A stretch of DNA of 57,134 bases. It comes from JB111 sp052093225. Its GTDB lineage: Bacteria; Actinomycetota; Actinomycetes; Actinomycetales; Actinomycetaceae. The stretch is taken from NCBI GenBank assembly GCA_052093225.1, contig JBQDDG010000025.1:1-57134 (forward strand), given 5' to 3'. Positions within the stretch are counted from its first letter, which is position 1, and every line of letters starts with the position of its first letter. The translations under genes were made by a program, and so were the position numbers. The notes beneath the pieces are model-generated. The model made no database searches. It was not told the DNA's origin and worked only from the letters and a program-made list of their open reading frames with translations. Of this stretch, positions 16,334 to 24,509 are shown in pieces.

Positions 16334-17137
16334 TCAGCGCGTGTAGGCGCCCTGCCAGACGGTGTCGAACGGGGTGGCCGCGGTGACGCGGGCCTCGATG
16401 CCGGTGGTGACCATGTCCTTGGCGACCTGGACCGCCTGGTGGATCTCGGTGCCCTTGGCCAGCTCGGCGGTGATCGCGGCGGCCACGGTGCAGCCGGCGC
16501 CGGACACACGGTGCTCGCCGATCTTCGGCGCGCTGAAGACGTGGACGTCCGTGCCGTCCCACAGGACGTCGACGGCTTCGTCGCCGGGCAGCTCGACCCC
16601 GCCCTTGGCGTAGACGTACTGCGGGCCGTGGGCGCCGATGACCTTCGCGGCCTCGATGAGCTCGTCCAGGGTGCCGATCGAGTCGGCGCCGGACAGGATC
16701 GTCGACTCGAAGACGTTGGGCGTGACCACGTTCGCGAACGGCAGGATGCGCTCCCGCAGTGCGTTGTCCGTGTCGAGCGCCGCGCCAGGCTCCTGGCCCT
16801 TGCAGATGAGGACCGGGTCGACGACGACGTTGTCCCACTCCTGCGCCGCGAGGCCGTCCGCGACCGTGTCGATCGTGGCCGGGGTGCCGAGCATGCCGAT
16901 CTTCACCGTGCGCAGCTCGTGGGCCGACGTGGCAGCCTCCATCTGGTCGGCGATGACCTGGGGGTCGACCGGGACGAACCGGTGGCCCCAGCCGTTCTTC
17001 GGGTCGAAGCTGACGATGCACGTGAGCGTGCCGATTCCGTAGGCGCCGAGCTGCTGGAAGGTCTTGAGGTCGGCCTGGATGCCGGCGCCGCCGGTCGCCT
17101 CGGAACCGGCGATGACATAGGCGAGGGGGACAGACAC
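16334..17137 (-). CDS. pdxK: Pyridoxine/pyridoxal kinase, two-cysteine ThiD-like type
   Basis: A 267-residue ribokinase-fold enzyme resembling Bacillus PdxK. Visible signatures are AGSEATGGAGIQADLKTFQQLGAYG at the N-terminus, VVVDPVLICKG in the middle and SGAGCTVAAAITAEL near the end. Cys112 (lid) and Cys216 (replacing the usual catalytic Asp in GAGx) match the Cys pair of the CLK-type PdxK subclass, in which the aldehyde of pyridoxal is held as a hemithioacetal. GTG 17137 is preceded by GGAGG 9 nt upstream. A TATCCT box (17203-17208, minus) would give a leader of about 60 nt. Role: vitamin B6 salvage; HMP kinase activity is possible. Confidence 0.85.
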   Translation of the reverse strand: MSVPLAYVIAGSEATGGAGIQADLKTFQQLGAYGIGTLTCIVSFDPKNGWGHRFVPVDPQVIADQMEAATSAHELRTVKIGMLGTPATIDTVADGLAAQEWDNVVVDPVLICKGQEPGAALDTDNALRERILPFANVVTPNVFESTILSGADSIGTLDELIEAAKVIGAHGPQYVYAKGGVELPGDEAVDVLWDGTDVHVFSAPKIGEHRVSGAGCTVAAAITAELAKGTEIHQAVQVAKDMVTTGIEARVTAATPFDTVWQGAYTR

Positions 17138-17357
17138 GTTGATGGTCCTCCGAACGGGGGGAAGTGGGCGGGCCCCGGACGGGCCCGCGCGTCTGGGTGG
17201 CGAGGATACGCCCCGTCCACCCACCCGTCACCGGTGTGCCTGCGTGCGTCCGTCAGCCGGGACGCACGAGTACCGCGCCCGTGCGGCGGGCGGGGCCGCG
17301 AGGAGGCCCCGGCGGGCGGGGCCTGTGAGCACCACGCCCGTGCGCGTCCGGCGCCGC

Positions 17358-17420
17358 AGCCTGCGGGTTCGCGCAGCAGTCGGCGGGCTCGGGACGCGGC
17401 CGGCGGGTTCGCGACACGGC
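17358..17420. repeat. Degenerate repeat, period about 20 bp
   Basis: Three successive stretches built on GCGGGTTCGCG-like sequence (TGCGGGTTCGCGCAGCAG, GGCGGGCTCGGGACGCGG, GGCGGGTTCGCGACACGG). They fill part of the 318-bp gap between the reductase and pdxK. I see no gene in the gap; the rest is GC-rich DNA plus the pdxK promoter. Confidence 0.55.
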
Positions 17421-17447
17421 CGGCGCCGGGGCGGCCCCCCGGCGCCG
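17421..17447 (-). terminator. Hairpin terminator of the aldo/keto reductase gene
   Basis: CGGCGCCGGGG (17421-17431) pairs perfectly with 17437-17447 around a 5-nt loop, 8 nt beyond the reductase stop at 17456. Confidence 0.65.
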
Positions 17448-17455
17448 CGGCCGGG

Positions 17456-18304
17456 TCAGGGGCGGATCTGCGAGCGGTCGAACTCGGCGGGGTCCCAGCC
17501 GACGCGGTCGGTGGAGTCCATGGCATCGAGCACGGCCATCTCGTCGGCGGACAGCTCGAAGCGGAACAGGTCGAGGTTCGCCTGGATGCGGGCCGGGTTG
17601 ACGGACTTCGGGATGACGATGTGGCCGTGCTGGACGTGCCAGCGCAGCACGATCTGGCCGGGCGTGACGGCGTGCGCGTCGGCGAGCTCGGCCACCGCCT
17701 CGGACTGCAGGTCCGCGCCCTGGCCGAGCGGCGAGTAGGCCTCGACGGCGATGCCCGCCGAGCGGGTGGCCGCGAGGGTCGCGTGCTGCTGGAAGGTCGG
17801 GTGGATCTCGATCTGGTTGACGTCGGGGAGGACGCCCGTCTCGTCCGCGAGGCGCGCGAGGTGCTCGGGCAGGAAGTTCGAGACGCCGATCGAGCGGACC
17901 GCGCCGGAGGCCTTGATCTCGGCGAGCGCCTGCCAGGTCTCGACGTACAGGTCCTTGCTCGGCACCGGCCAGTGGATGAGGTAGAGGTCGATGACGTCGA
18001 GGCCGAGCCGCTCCTGGGTCTCGGCGAACGCCTTGAGCGCCGAGTCGTGCCCCTGCTCGCCGTTGCGGAGCTTCGTGGTGACGAAGACGTCTTCGCGGTC
18101 GAGCCCGGAGGCGCGCAGGGCTGCGCCGACGCCGGCCTCGTTGTTGTAGGCGGCGGCGGTGTCGATGTGCCGGTAGCCGGCCTCGAGGGCGTGCTCGACG
18201 GCGGCCTGGGTCTCCTCCGGCGGGATCTGGAACGTGCCGAACCCGACCTGGGGGATCGTCACGCCGGAGGCAAGGGTGACGTGGTGGTCGTGAGCAGGTG
18301 TCAT
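17456..18304 (-). CDS. Aldo/keto reductase (2,5-diketogluconate reductase-like)
   Basis: A 282-residue NADPH-dependent reductase with the AKR catalytic tetrad in place: Asp48 and Tyr53 in HIDTAAAYNNE, Lys78 in VTTKLRNG and His111 in LYLIHWP. Typical flanking motifs are VGFGTFQIPPEET, SIGVSNFLPEHL and VIPKSVNPARIQANL. It reduces small ketones or aldehydes; 2,5-diketo-D-gluconate is the named family substrate, but the real one is unknown. ATG 18304 has TAGAAC (18311-18316) 6 nt upstream and no ribosome binding site. It lies 63 nt after the AI-2E-like gene in the same direction and may also be read from it. Confidence 0.9.
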   Translation of the reverse strand: MTPAHDHHVTLASGVTIPQVGFGTFQIPPEETQAAVEHALEAGYRHIDTAAAYNNEAGVGAALRASGLDREDVFVTTKLRNGEQGHDSALKAFAETQERLGLDVIDLYLIHWPVPSKDLYVETWQALAEIKASGAVRSIGVSNFLPEHLARLADETGVLPDVNQIEIHPTFQQHATLAATRSAGIAVEAYSPLGQGADLQSEAVAELADAHAVTPGQIVLRWHVQHGHIVIPKSVNPARIQANLDLFRFELSADEMAVLDAMDSTDRVGWDPAEFDRSQIRP

Positions 18305-18367
18305 GCCACCGTTCTATCGGTCCTGGCCGCCGACGGCGAGCGGGGACCACCTCTCGGACTGTCCCGG

Positions 18368-20050
18368 CTACCGGTCGTCGGCCGGGGGCTCGTCGGCGCC
18401 GTCCCCGGCGGTCCCGTCCTCGGGCGTCCGCCCGTCGTCCCGGACCTGGTGCGTGCCCGTGACGGGGCCGCGCGGGTCGAACGACGGCGGCGCGGCGTCG
18501 CGCTCGCGCTGCCCCTCGGTTCCGCGCTGGCTCTCGGTTCCGCGCTGCCTCTCGGGCGCGCGCTGTGCGTCGGGCCCGGCCGGCGCGGGGGAGGAGCCGG
18601 TCCCGGGTGCCGGACGGCGTGCCTCCCGGCCCTGGACGGCCTGGTCCTGCGGGCCCCGGTCCTGCCCGTCGCGGTGCTCGCTGCCCGGCCGTCGCGGCGA
18701 CTGCCCCGGCGCCCGCCCGTACCGCGGGTCCGCAGCAGTGTCGTGAACCTGCGCCCCACGGGTGGCGACGCGGTCGACGGATCGGTGCTCCGCCGTCGGG
18801 GTGAGGGGGTGGTTACCTGCCGCTGCGCGGGCGCGGCGCAGCTCACCCACCGTGATCTCGCCCGACGTGTGCCGGGTGTCGGCGCCGTCCGGGTCGCCGC
18901 TCGCGCCCTCCGCCGCCGCGGCGCCGTTGCGGGAGCGGCGTTCGGCGCGCAGCCGCGCGGAGGTGTCGAGCTCGGCCTGCGTGCCGGTGACCCGCTTGTC
19001 CCCCGACTGGAGGAAGACGTTGAGGAACCGCGTGCGGGGGTCGGAGTCGACGATGACGGCCTTGGCGAACAGGGTGAGCGGGACGGCGAGGATCGCCCCG
19101 AGCGGGCCCACGATCGTCGTCCAGAAGACCAGCGAGACGAACGTGACGGACGAGTTGAGCCCCACGGCGTCGCCGGTGACCTTGGGCTGGATGAAGGTCT
19201 GGAAGCCGTTGTTGATGACGGTGTAGAGGACGATCACCCAGATCATCGTGGTGAGGCCGCCGTCGAGGAGCCCGAGGAGGGCGGGCGGGAGGAGGCCGAT
19301 GAAGAAGCCGATGTTGGGGATGTAGTTCGTGACGAACGCGAACAGGGCGAACGTCCACGCCAGCGGGACGTCGAGCAGCATGAGGGCGATGCCGTCGAGG
19401 ACCGCGACGATCGCGCCGAACACCGTGGAGACGATCCAGTACTTGCGTACCTGGTCCGAGAACCCGGTGAGCGACTCCGCCAGGTAGGGGGCGGCCTCGC
19501 GCAGCGACTCGAGACGACCGGACACCCGGATCGTGTCGAAGCCGATGAACGCGGTGATGACGACGAACAGGACGGCCTGCGACGTGCCGGACGTCAGCGC
19601 GTTGGCGAGGCCCGAGACCACCCCGAGGATCTGGTTGAAGTCGAAGTCCGCGAGGTAGGTCTCGATGTTGGCGACCTCGAACCCGAGGCCGGCGAGCCAG
19701 GCGAGGACGTCGGTGTACATCTGCTGGAACGTGCCGCTGTAGCGCGGCAACTCGCGCCCCGTCTCGGCGACGCCGTAGGCGATCCCGCCGAGGATCGAGA
19801 GCAGGACGACGTAGATCGCGAGGAGCGTGAGGGTCGTCGCGAGCCATCCGGGCAGGTGGAGGTACTTGCGCAGCCACGTGACGAGCGGCCGCGCGGTGAC
19901 CACCATGGTGATGCCGAAGAACGCGGGTGCGACGATCGACGCGATCGACTGGATGCCGGCCATCGCGATGACGGTCGCACCGGCGACGAGCAGGGCGAGG
20001 AGACCGATCGGGACGGTCGGGCGGGTCTCCTCCGTCGGGCTGGCGGTCAT
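18368..20050 (-). CDS. AI-2E family transporter (TqsA/PerM-like)
   Basis: A 560-residue membrane protein. The first 340 residues carry the AI-2E fold with about eight hydrophobic segments, including IGLLALLVAGATVIAMAGI, AFVTNYIPNIGFFIGLLPPALLG and FWTTIVGPLGAILAVPL. Known relatives export autoinducer-2 or act as Na+/H+ antiporters, so the substrate is open. After residue 350 comes a 200-residue hydrophilic, low-complexity tail (ERQRGTESQRGTEGQRER), unusual in length and probably cytosolic. ATG 20050 is preceded by GGAGG. The UGPase gene is divergent. Confidence 0.85.
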   Translation of the reverse strand: MTASPTEETRPTVPIGLLALLVAGATVIAMAGIQSIASIVAPAFFGITMVVTARPLVTWLRKYLHLPGWLATTLTLLAIYVVLLSILGGIAYGVAETGRELPRYSGTFQQMYTDVLAWLAGLGFEVANIETYLADFDFNQILGVVSGLANALTSGTSQAVLFVVITAFIGFDTIRVSGRLESLREAAPYLAESLTGFSDQVRKYWIVSTVFGAIVAVLDGIALMLLDVPLAWTFALFAFVTNYIPNIGFFIGLLPPALLGLLDGGLTTMIWVIVLYTVINNGFQTFIQPKVTGDAVGLNSSVTFVSLVFWTTIVGPLGAILAVPLTLFAKAVIVDSDPRTRFLNVFLQSGDKRVTGTQAELDTSARLRAERRSRNGAAAAEGASGDPDGADTRHTSGEITVGELRRARAAAGNHPLTPTAEHRSVDRVATRGAQVHDTAADPRYGRAPGQSPRRPGSEHRDGQDRGPQDQAVQGREARRPAPGTGSSPAPAGPDAQRAPERQRGTESQRGTEGQRERDAAPPSFDPRGPVTGTHQVRDDGRTPEDGTAGDGADEPPADDR

Positions 20051-20154
20051 CGGTCCTCCACGGGTTCGGTGGCACGCCACGGCGGTCGGCGGGCCACGGT
20101 CATCCTGCCAGCACCCGCTGCGGGCGGCGCCGTGCCGCGGCCCGTCCGCGCCGG

Positions 20155-20160
20155 TAGCGT
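20155..20160 (+). promoter_or_regulatory. Leaderless -10 box, UGPase gene
   Basis: TAGCGT, then 6 nt (gacggg), then ATG 20167. No Shine-Dalgarno sequence is present. Confidence 0.65.
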
Positions 20161-20166
20161 GACGGG

Positions 20167-21552
20167 ATGAACTCCACCGGGCTCGAGGCCGCGCGCCGGA
20201 AGATGACCGACGCCGGCACCTCCGACACCGCGCAGCGCGTCTTCGCCTCCTACTACGACGACCTCGCCTCGGGTGCCGTCGGCACCGTGGCCGAGTCGGA
20301 GCTCGCTCCGCTCGAGGACGTGCCGCGCCTCGCGGACGCCGAGGTCGACGAGTCGCGGGCCGACGCCGCACTGCGCGCCACCGCGCTCGTCCGGCTCAAC
20401 GGCGGGCTCGGCACCTCGATGGGCATGACGGGCCCGAAGTCGCTCCTCCCGGTGCGCGACGGGCGGTCGTTCCTCGACATCGTCGTCGAGCAGGTCCGCG
20501 CAGCCCGCGCGTCCTCGGGCGCGACCCTCCCACTCGTCCTCATGCAGTCCTTCCGCACGCAGGAGCCCACCCGGGAGGCGCTCGCGAGGTACCCGGACCT
20601 CCCCGTCGAGGGCCTGCCGCAGGACTTCGTGCAGAACCGCGTGCCGCGGTTGCGCGCGGACGACCTCACGCCCGTCAGCTGGCCCGACGACCCCGAGCTC
20701 GAGTGGGCCCCGCCGGGGCACGGCGACCTCTACACGGTGCTCTACGACCTCGGACTGCCACGCATGCTGCTCGACGCCGGGTACCGCCACCTCATGGTCT
20801 CCAACATCGACAACCTCGGTGCGACGCCGGACGGCCGGCTAGCGGGGTGGTTCGCCGGGAGCGGGGCCCCGTTCGCGATGGAGGTGTGCCGCCGCACCCG
20901 CGCCGACCGCAAGGGCGGCCACCTGGCGGTGCGTACCGCCGACGAGCGGCTCGTGCTGCGCGAGGTGGCCCAGACGGCGGAGGAGGACCTGGCCTCGTTC
21001 CAGGACACCGCCCGGCACCGGTACTTCAACACCAACTCCCTGTGGTTCGACCTCGAGGCGCTCGACGCCGCGCTCACCGAGCGCTCCGGGGCGCTGGAGC
21101 TCCCGCTCATCCGCAACCTCAAGCCGGTCGATCCGACCGACCGGTCGACGACGCAGGTGGTCCAGGTGGAGTCGGCGATGGGGGCGGCGATCGAGCTGTT
21201 CGACGGCGCCGTCGCCGTCGAGGTCGGCCGTGACCGGTTCCTGCCGGTCAAGACGACCGACGACCTCCTGCTCGTGCGCTCGGACGCCTACGAGCTCGAC
21301 GACGACTTCAGCCTCGTGGCGACCGTCGACGACGCGCCGGACGTGGACCTCGACCGCGACGTCTACGCGATGGTCGGCGAGCTGGAGAAGCGGTTCCCCG
21401 CGGGACCGCCCTCGCTGCGCGGCGCTCGGTCGCTGCGGGTCGAGGGCGACGTGACCTTCGGCGAGCAGGTCACGGTGGTGGGCGACGCCGTCGTGCACGC
21501 CGAGGAGGTCGGCGGCTCGGTGCCGGACGGCGCCCGGCTCGGCGACGGCTGA
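20167..21552 (+). CDS. UTP-glucose-1-phosphate uridylyltransferase (eukaryotic-type UGPase)
   Basis: A 461-residue enzyme of the UDPGP family that makes UDP-glucose from UTP and glucose-1-phosphate. The nucleotide loop LNGGLGTSMGMTGPKSLLPV (near residue 78) is diagnostic. Further motifs are PPGHGDLYTVL, MVSNIDNLGATPD, YFNTNSLWFDL and RFLPVKTTDDLLLVRSD. Bacteria more often use the GalU fold; this eukaryotic-like family is frequent in actinobacteria. UDP-glucose feeds cell-wall glycan, trehalose and glycogen metabolism, compatible with the debranching enzyme elsewhere in the window. The message appears leaderless. Confidence 0.92.
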   Translation: MNSTGLEAARRKMTDAGTSDTAQRVFASYYDDLASGAVGTVAESELAPLEDVPRLADAEVDESRADAALRATALVRLNGGLGTSMGMTGPKSLLPVRDGRSFLDIVVEQVRAARASSGATLPLVLMQSFRTQEPTREALARYPDLPVEGLPQDFVQNRVPRLRADDLTPVSWPDDPELEWAPPGHGDLYTVLYDLGLPRMLLDAGYRHLMVSNIDNLGATPDGRLAGWFAGSGAPFAMEVCRRTRADRKGGHLAVRTADERLVLREVAQTAEEDLASFQDTARHRYFNTNSLWFDLEALDAALTERSGALELPLIRNLKPVDPTDRSTTQVVQVESAMGAAIELFDGAVAVEVGRDRFLPVKTTDDLLLVRSDAYELDDDFSLVATVDDAPDVDLDRDVYAMVGELEKRFPAGPPSLRGARSLRVEGDVTFGEQVTVVGDAVVHAEEVGGSVPDGARLGDG

Positions 21553-21666
21553 CCGCTCACGGCCGCCCGGCCGGCGGGTCGGTGCCGACCGGTCGTTGCG
21601 CCACGGTCGTACCGTCAGGTCCAGACGTGAGGACTCCGGCCCTGCGACCGGGCCCCGGACGCACGA

Positions 21667-21702
21667 ACGGCCGGTGGCGGTCTGTCGACCACCACCGGCC
21701 GT
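21667..21702. terminator. Hairpin 1 between UGPase and whiB
   Basis: ACGGCCGGTGG (21667-21677) pairs perfectly with 21692-21702 over a 14-nt loop. It lies 114 nt after the UGPase stop and facing whiB, and is likely a terminator. Confidence 0.6.
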
Positions 21703-21751
21703 CCTGCGGCGACATCACTCCCCCCGGGGTGAACCGTCGCCATGTGGAGAA

Positions 21752-21782
21752 CCGTGGGTGCGGGTACCGGTCGCACCCACGG
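21752..21782. terminator. Hairpin 2 between UGPase and whiB
   Basis: CCGTGGGTGCG (21752-21762) pairs perfectly with CGCACCCACGG (21772-21782) over a 9-nt loop, 39 nt beyond the whiB stop. It should end whiB transcription and may work in both directions. Confidence 0.65.
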
Positions 21783-21821
21783 TCTCATCCCCCGTCCGCT
21801 GCGTGGCGGCCCACCCGCTGA

Positions 21822-22091
21822 TCACGCAGCGACGACACGACGCTCCTTGCGGATCGCCCGACGCTCCGACGGCGTGGTGCCGCCGAAGATGCCGAAGGGC
21901 TGATTCGTCCGGAGCGAGAACTCGAGGCAGGCCCGGGCGACGGGGCAGTCGGCGCACACGGCCTTCGCGCGGGCGACCTGTGCGTCCACCGCCTTGCCCT
22001 GGCCCTCGGGAAAGAAGTCGTCCGTCGGCAGGTCGATGCAGGCGCCGTCGACGCGCCAGTTCGGGTCGTTGTCCTCCGGAAAGCTGTTCAT
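21822..22091 (-). CDS. WhiB-family iron-sulfur transcriptional regulator
   Basis: An 89-residue WhiB protein with the four cluster-binding cysteines at 18, 46, 49 and 55 (GACIDLP ... AVCADCPVARAC), which hold a 4Fe-4S cluster. The turn motif reads GIFGGTT, with Phe where most family members have Trp. The C-terminus is basic (SERRAIRKERRVV), for DNA contact. These proteins bind the primary sigma factor and respond to redox or nitric oxide. ATG 22091 lacks an evident ribosome binding site. The subclass (WhiB1 to WhiB7) cannot be fixed here. Confidence 0.9.
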   Translation of the reverse strand: MNSFPEDNDPNWRVDGACIDLPTDDFFPEGQGKAVDAQVARAKAVCADCPVARACLEFSLRTNQPFGIFGGTTPSERRAIRKERRVVAA

Positions 22092-22224
22092 GAAGGTGAC
22101 TCAACGGGGCGAACCTGGACGGACCCTGGGAATGGCCGCACAATCGTCTGCGAATTCCGCGCACGCGCTAAGTTCTCCCAGGGCGTCGGCAGGGAACGGC
22201 GCCGTCGTCGACCGAGGAGGACCC

Positions 22225-22899
22225 ATGGCCAACCCGAAGTTCGTCGCGAAGGTCGGGGAGGTGCTCGGTCACGCGCCCGAGGACGCCGTCGTCCTCCTGC
22301 CGCGCGACGGCAAGAACTGGCTCGCGCAGAGCATGGACAAGGGGCCGAAGAAGTTCTCCATCGGCGGCCTGGTGGCCGACTCGGTGATGTCGATGGAGGT
22401 CCGTCCCGGCGGCCACGTCCTCGGGATGCCGTTCCCGCCCGACGGGCCCGTCGCCTGGGCGCTGACCCCCGCGGCGGCCGTGTGCCTGACCGTGCGGTCC
22501 GGGTTCGGCAGCTTCAAGCCGGAGAGCGTGTTCGCCTCGTTCGAGTACGGGGCGCTCGAGCGCGTGTGGCACGAGCCGATCGACAAGCAGTTCGGGGCCG
22601 TCCACGTGACGATGCGCGACGGCAACCACTGGGAGTTCACGGTGACGAAGAAGGAGCTCGCGACCTACCAGTCGATCGAGCAGGAGATCAACGCGCGGAT
22701 CCAGCGCGCCGGCGGTCAGGGGGCCGGCGCGGCCCCGACGGCGGGGCAGGCGCCGGCCGGGCACGGGCCGGCCGGGCAGCCGCTGGCGGGCGCCCCGGAC
22801 CAGGGCCTGTGGCAGCCCCGGCCCGCCGGTGGCGCGCCGCAGGGCGGCCAGGGCTGGGGCGACCAGCCGGGCCAGGACCCGTGGGGCCGCCGCAGCTGA
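22225..22899 (+). CDS. Hypothetical protein with Gly/Pro/Gln-rich tail
   Basis: A 224-residue protein I do not recognise. The first 160 residues look globular (ANPKFVAKVGEVLGHAPEDAVVLLPRDG ... NHWEFTVTKKELATYQSIEQEINARI), ending in an alternating hydrophobic strand and a helix, reminiscent of a PH-like barrel (a weak impression). The last 60 residues are low-complexity (GAAPTAGQAPAGHGPAGQ). There is no signal peptide or membrane helix. GAGGAGG stands 6 nt before ATG 22225, which rejects upstream in-frame starts. It is divergent from whiB and ends 10 nt from the convergent FGGY kinase gene. Confidence 0.75.
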   Translation: MANPKFVAKVGEVLGHAPEDAVVLLPRDGKNWLAQSMDKGPKKFSIGGLVADSVMSMEVRPGGHVLGMPFPPDGPVAWALTPAAAVCLTVRSGFGSFKPESVFASFEYGALERVWHEPIDKQFGAVHVTMRDGNHWEFTVTKKELATYQSIEQEINARIQRAGGQGAGAAPTAGQAPAGHGPAGQPLAGAPDQGLWQPRPAGGAPQGGQGWGDQPGQDPWGRRS

Positions 22900-22909
22900 G
22901 AGGCGTCGG

Positions 22910-24403
22910 TCAGCGCGGCGTGAGCGCCGCGTAGGTGTCCTCGAGCTGCGCGAGGCGGCGGGCGTAGTGGGCGGTGCGGGCCGGGACCGGCTCGCACCGC
23001 TCGCCCGGGTCCCCGGTCGCCCGCTCCGTGTCCGGCGCCAGCACCGCGAGCGCCACGGCGGCCGTCCCACGCAGCGTCGAGCGCTTCGCCGTCACCGGCG
23101 TCACCGGTGCGCCGAGGACGTCGGCGAGCAGCTGGGCGAACGAGGGCAGGCTCGAGCTGACGCCGCCGCTCAGGCGGATCTCCGAGGGCATGCCCGCGAC
23201 CTCGCGCAGCTGCTTGGCGATGCGCGCGTAGCTCAGGGCGATGCCCTCGAGGGCGCCGCGGGCGATGTCGGCACCCGTGTGCGCGGCCGAGAGACCGACG
23301 ACGGAGGCGAGGGCGTCCGCCGCCCACCCCGTCGAGCGCTCACCGGACAGGAACGGCAGGACCAGCGGCGTCGTGGGGTCCGGCTCGCCAATGAGCACCG
23401 GGTCGAGGTCGTCGGGGACCTGGACGACCCGGCGGAGCCAGTCCACCGCGCTGCCCACGTCGCTGAGCGCGCCGCCCAGCAGCGAGCGGCCGCCGTCGAC
23501 CCGGTAGCCCCACAGGCCGGGCGGGAGGGTCTGCGGGATCGTGTCGACGAGGATGCGCATGGCCCCGGTCGTCGCGGCGGCGACGACCGCCGTCGAGCTG
23601 TCCCGGGCCCCCGCGCCGAGGCTCGAGCCGAGCCCGTCCGGGATGCCGGGGAACCAGGTGGCGTCCGCGAGGGAAGGCCAGGTCCGTGCGATCGAGGCGG
23701 CGGCCTCGTCGGTGGGCAGGACCGGCACGCCCGGGTCCTGGATCGGGGAGAGCTGCGTGCGGCGCACGCCCGAGAGCCGGAGGAGCTGGGTGTCCCACTC
23801 GCCGGTGCGTCGGTTGAGCAGCCCGGTCCAGGCGGCGGTCGGCGTGCTCGCGACGGCGACTCCGAGCAGGCGCAGGTGGACGTACTCCGTGAGCGACATC
23901 CAGCGGTCGACGGACGCGAAAAGCGCCGGCTCGCTGTTCCTCAGCCAGCGCAGCCGGGGCGCGAGGTAGCTCGTGTGCAGTCGCGTGCCCGTGCGCTGCT
24001 GGAGCTCGGACTCGCGCACCTTGCCGCGCAGCTCGGTGACCTCGGCGGCGCAGCGCGAGTCGGCATAGGTGTAGCAGGGGGTCGCCGCGCCACCCGCGGG
24101 GCCGACCCCGACGAGGGTGGAGGCGAACGAGTCGAGAGCGACCCCGGCGACGCCCGCGTCGCCGACCTCCGCGGTCACGGTGGTGAGGATCTCGGAGACC
24201 TCGGCGACGACCTGGTCCGGGTCGATCGTCGACGTCCCGTGGGCGTCGGTGGTGAAGGCGTGGGCGACCTTGTGGCGCGCGTCGCGCACCTCGCGGCCGG
24301 CGGCGTCGAACAGTCCGCCACGGGTGGCGGAGGACCCGATGTCGATGGCGAGGACGAGGGGTCCCTCGGCCGAGGACAGCGTGGTGCGCAAGGAGTTGGG
24401 CAT
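22910..24403 (-). CDS. FGGY-family carbohydrate kinase (gluconokinase-like)
   Basis: A 497-residue sugar kinase with two ribonuclease-H-like lobes. LVLAIDIGSSATRGGLFD near residue 15 is the phosphate-1 motif, and LPFLSGERSTGW and IRLSGGVSSSLPSFAQLLADVLG mark the C-terminal FGGY lobe. The GERxxxW segment resembles gluconokinases more than xylulokinases. It should phosphorylate a hexonate or polyol with ATP. ATG 24403 follows GGGAGAG; upstream in-frame codons are rejected. It is divergent from the reductase gene at 24510. Confidence 0.82.
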   Translation of the reverse strand: MPNSLRTTLSSAEGPLVLAIDIGSSATRGGLFDAAGREVRDARHKVAHAFTTDAHGTSTIDPDQVVAEVSEILTTVTAEVGDAGVAGVALDSFASTLVGVGPAGGAATPCYTYADSRCAAEVTELRGKVRESELQQRTGTRLHTSYLAPRLRWLRNSEPALFASVDRWMSLTEYVHLRLLGVAVASTPTAAWTGLLNRRTGEWDTQLLRLSGVRRTQLSPIQDPGVPVLPTDEAAASIARTWPSLADATWFPGIPDGLGSSLGAGARDSSTAVVAAATTGAMRILVDTIPQTLPPGLWGYRVDGGRSLLGGALSDVGSAVDWLRRVVQVPDDLDPVLIGEPDPTTPLVLPFLSGERSTGWAADALASVVGLSAAHTGADIARGALEGIALSYARIAKQLREVAGMPSEIRLSGGVSSSLPSFAQLLADVLGAPVTPVTAKRSTLRGTAAVALAVLAPDTERATGDPGERCEPVPARTAHYARRLAQLEDTYAALTPR

Positions 24404-24496
24404 GTCTCTCCCTCGGAGGCGGCGTCGTGTCACGGTAGCCGCCGGACGGGGGCGGCGCGCCGATCTCCGGGCGCGGTGGACGTCACGTCCCCGAAC

Positions 24497-24502
24497 TAGC
24501 CT
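24497..24502 (+). promoter_or_regulatory. Leaderless -10 box, RibD-like reductase
   Basis: TAGCCT, then 7 nt, then ATG 24510. No ribosome binding site is present. Confidence 0.6.
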
Positions 24503-24509
24503 GTCCGGC

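Noticed and set aside
16217..20170. A 1317-codon open frame on the plus strand opposite pdxK, AKR and AI-2E genes
   Set aside because: Antisense shadow; no start site or domain, and it crosses several real gene boundaries.
21596..22093. Plus-strand open frame opposite whiB
   Set aside because: Arg/Pro-rich shadow of whiB with two strong hairpins inside it.
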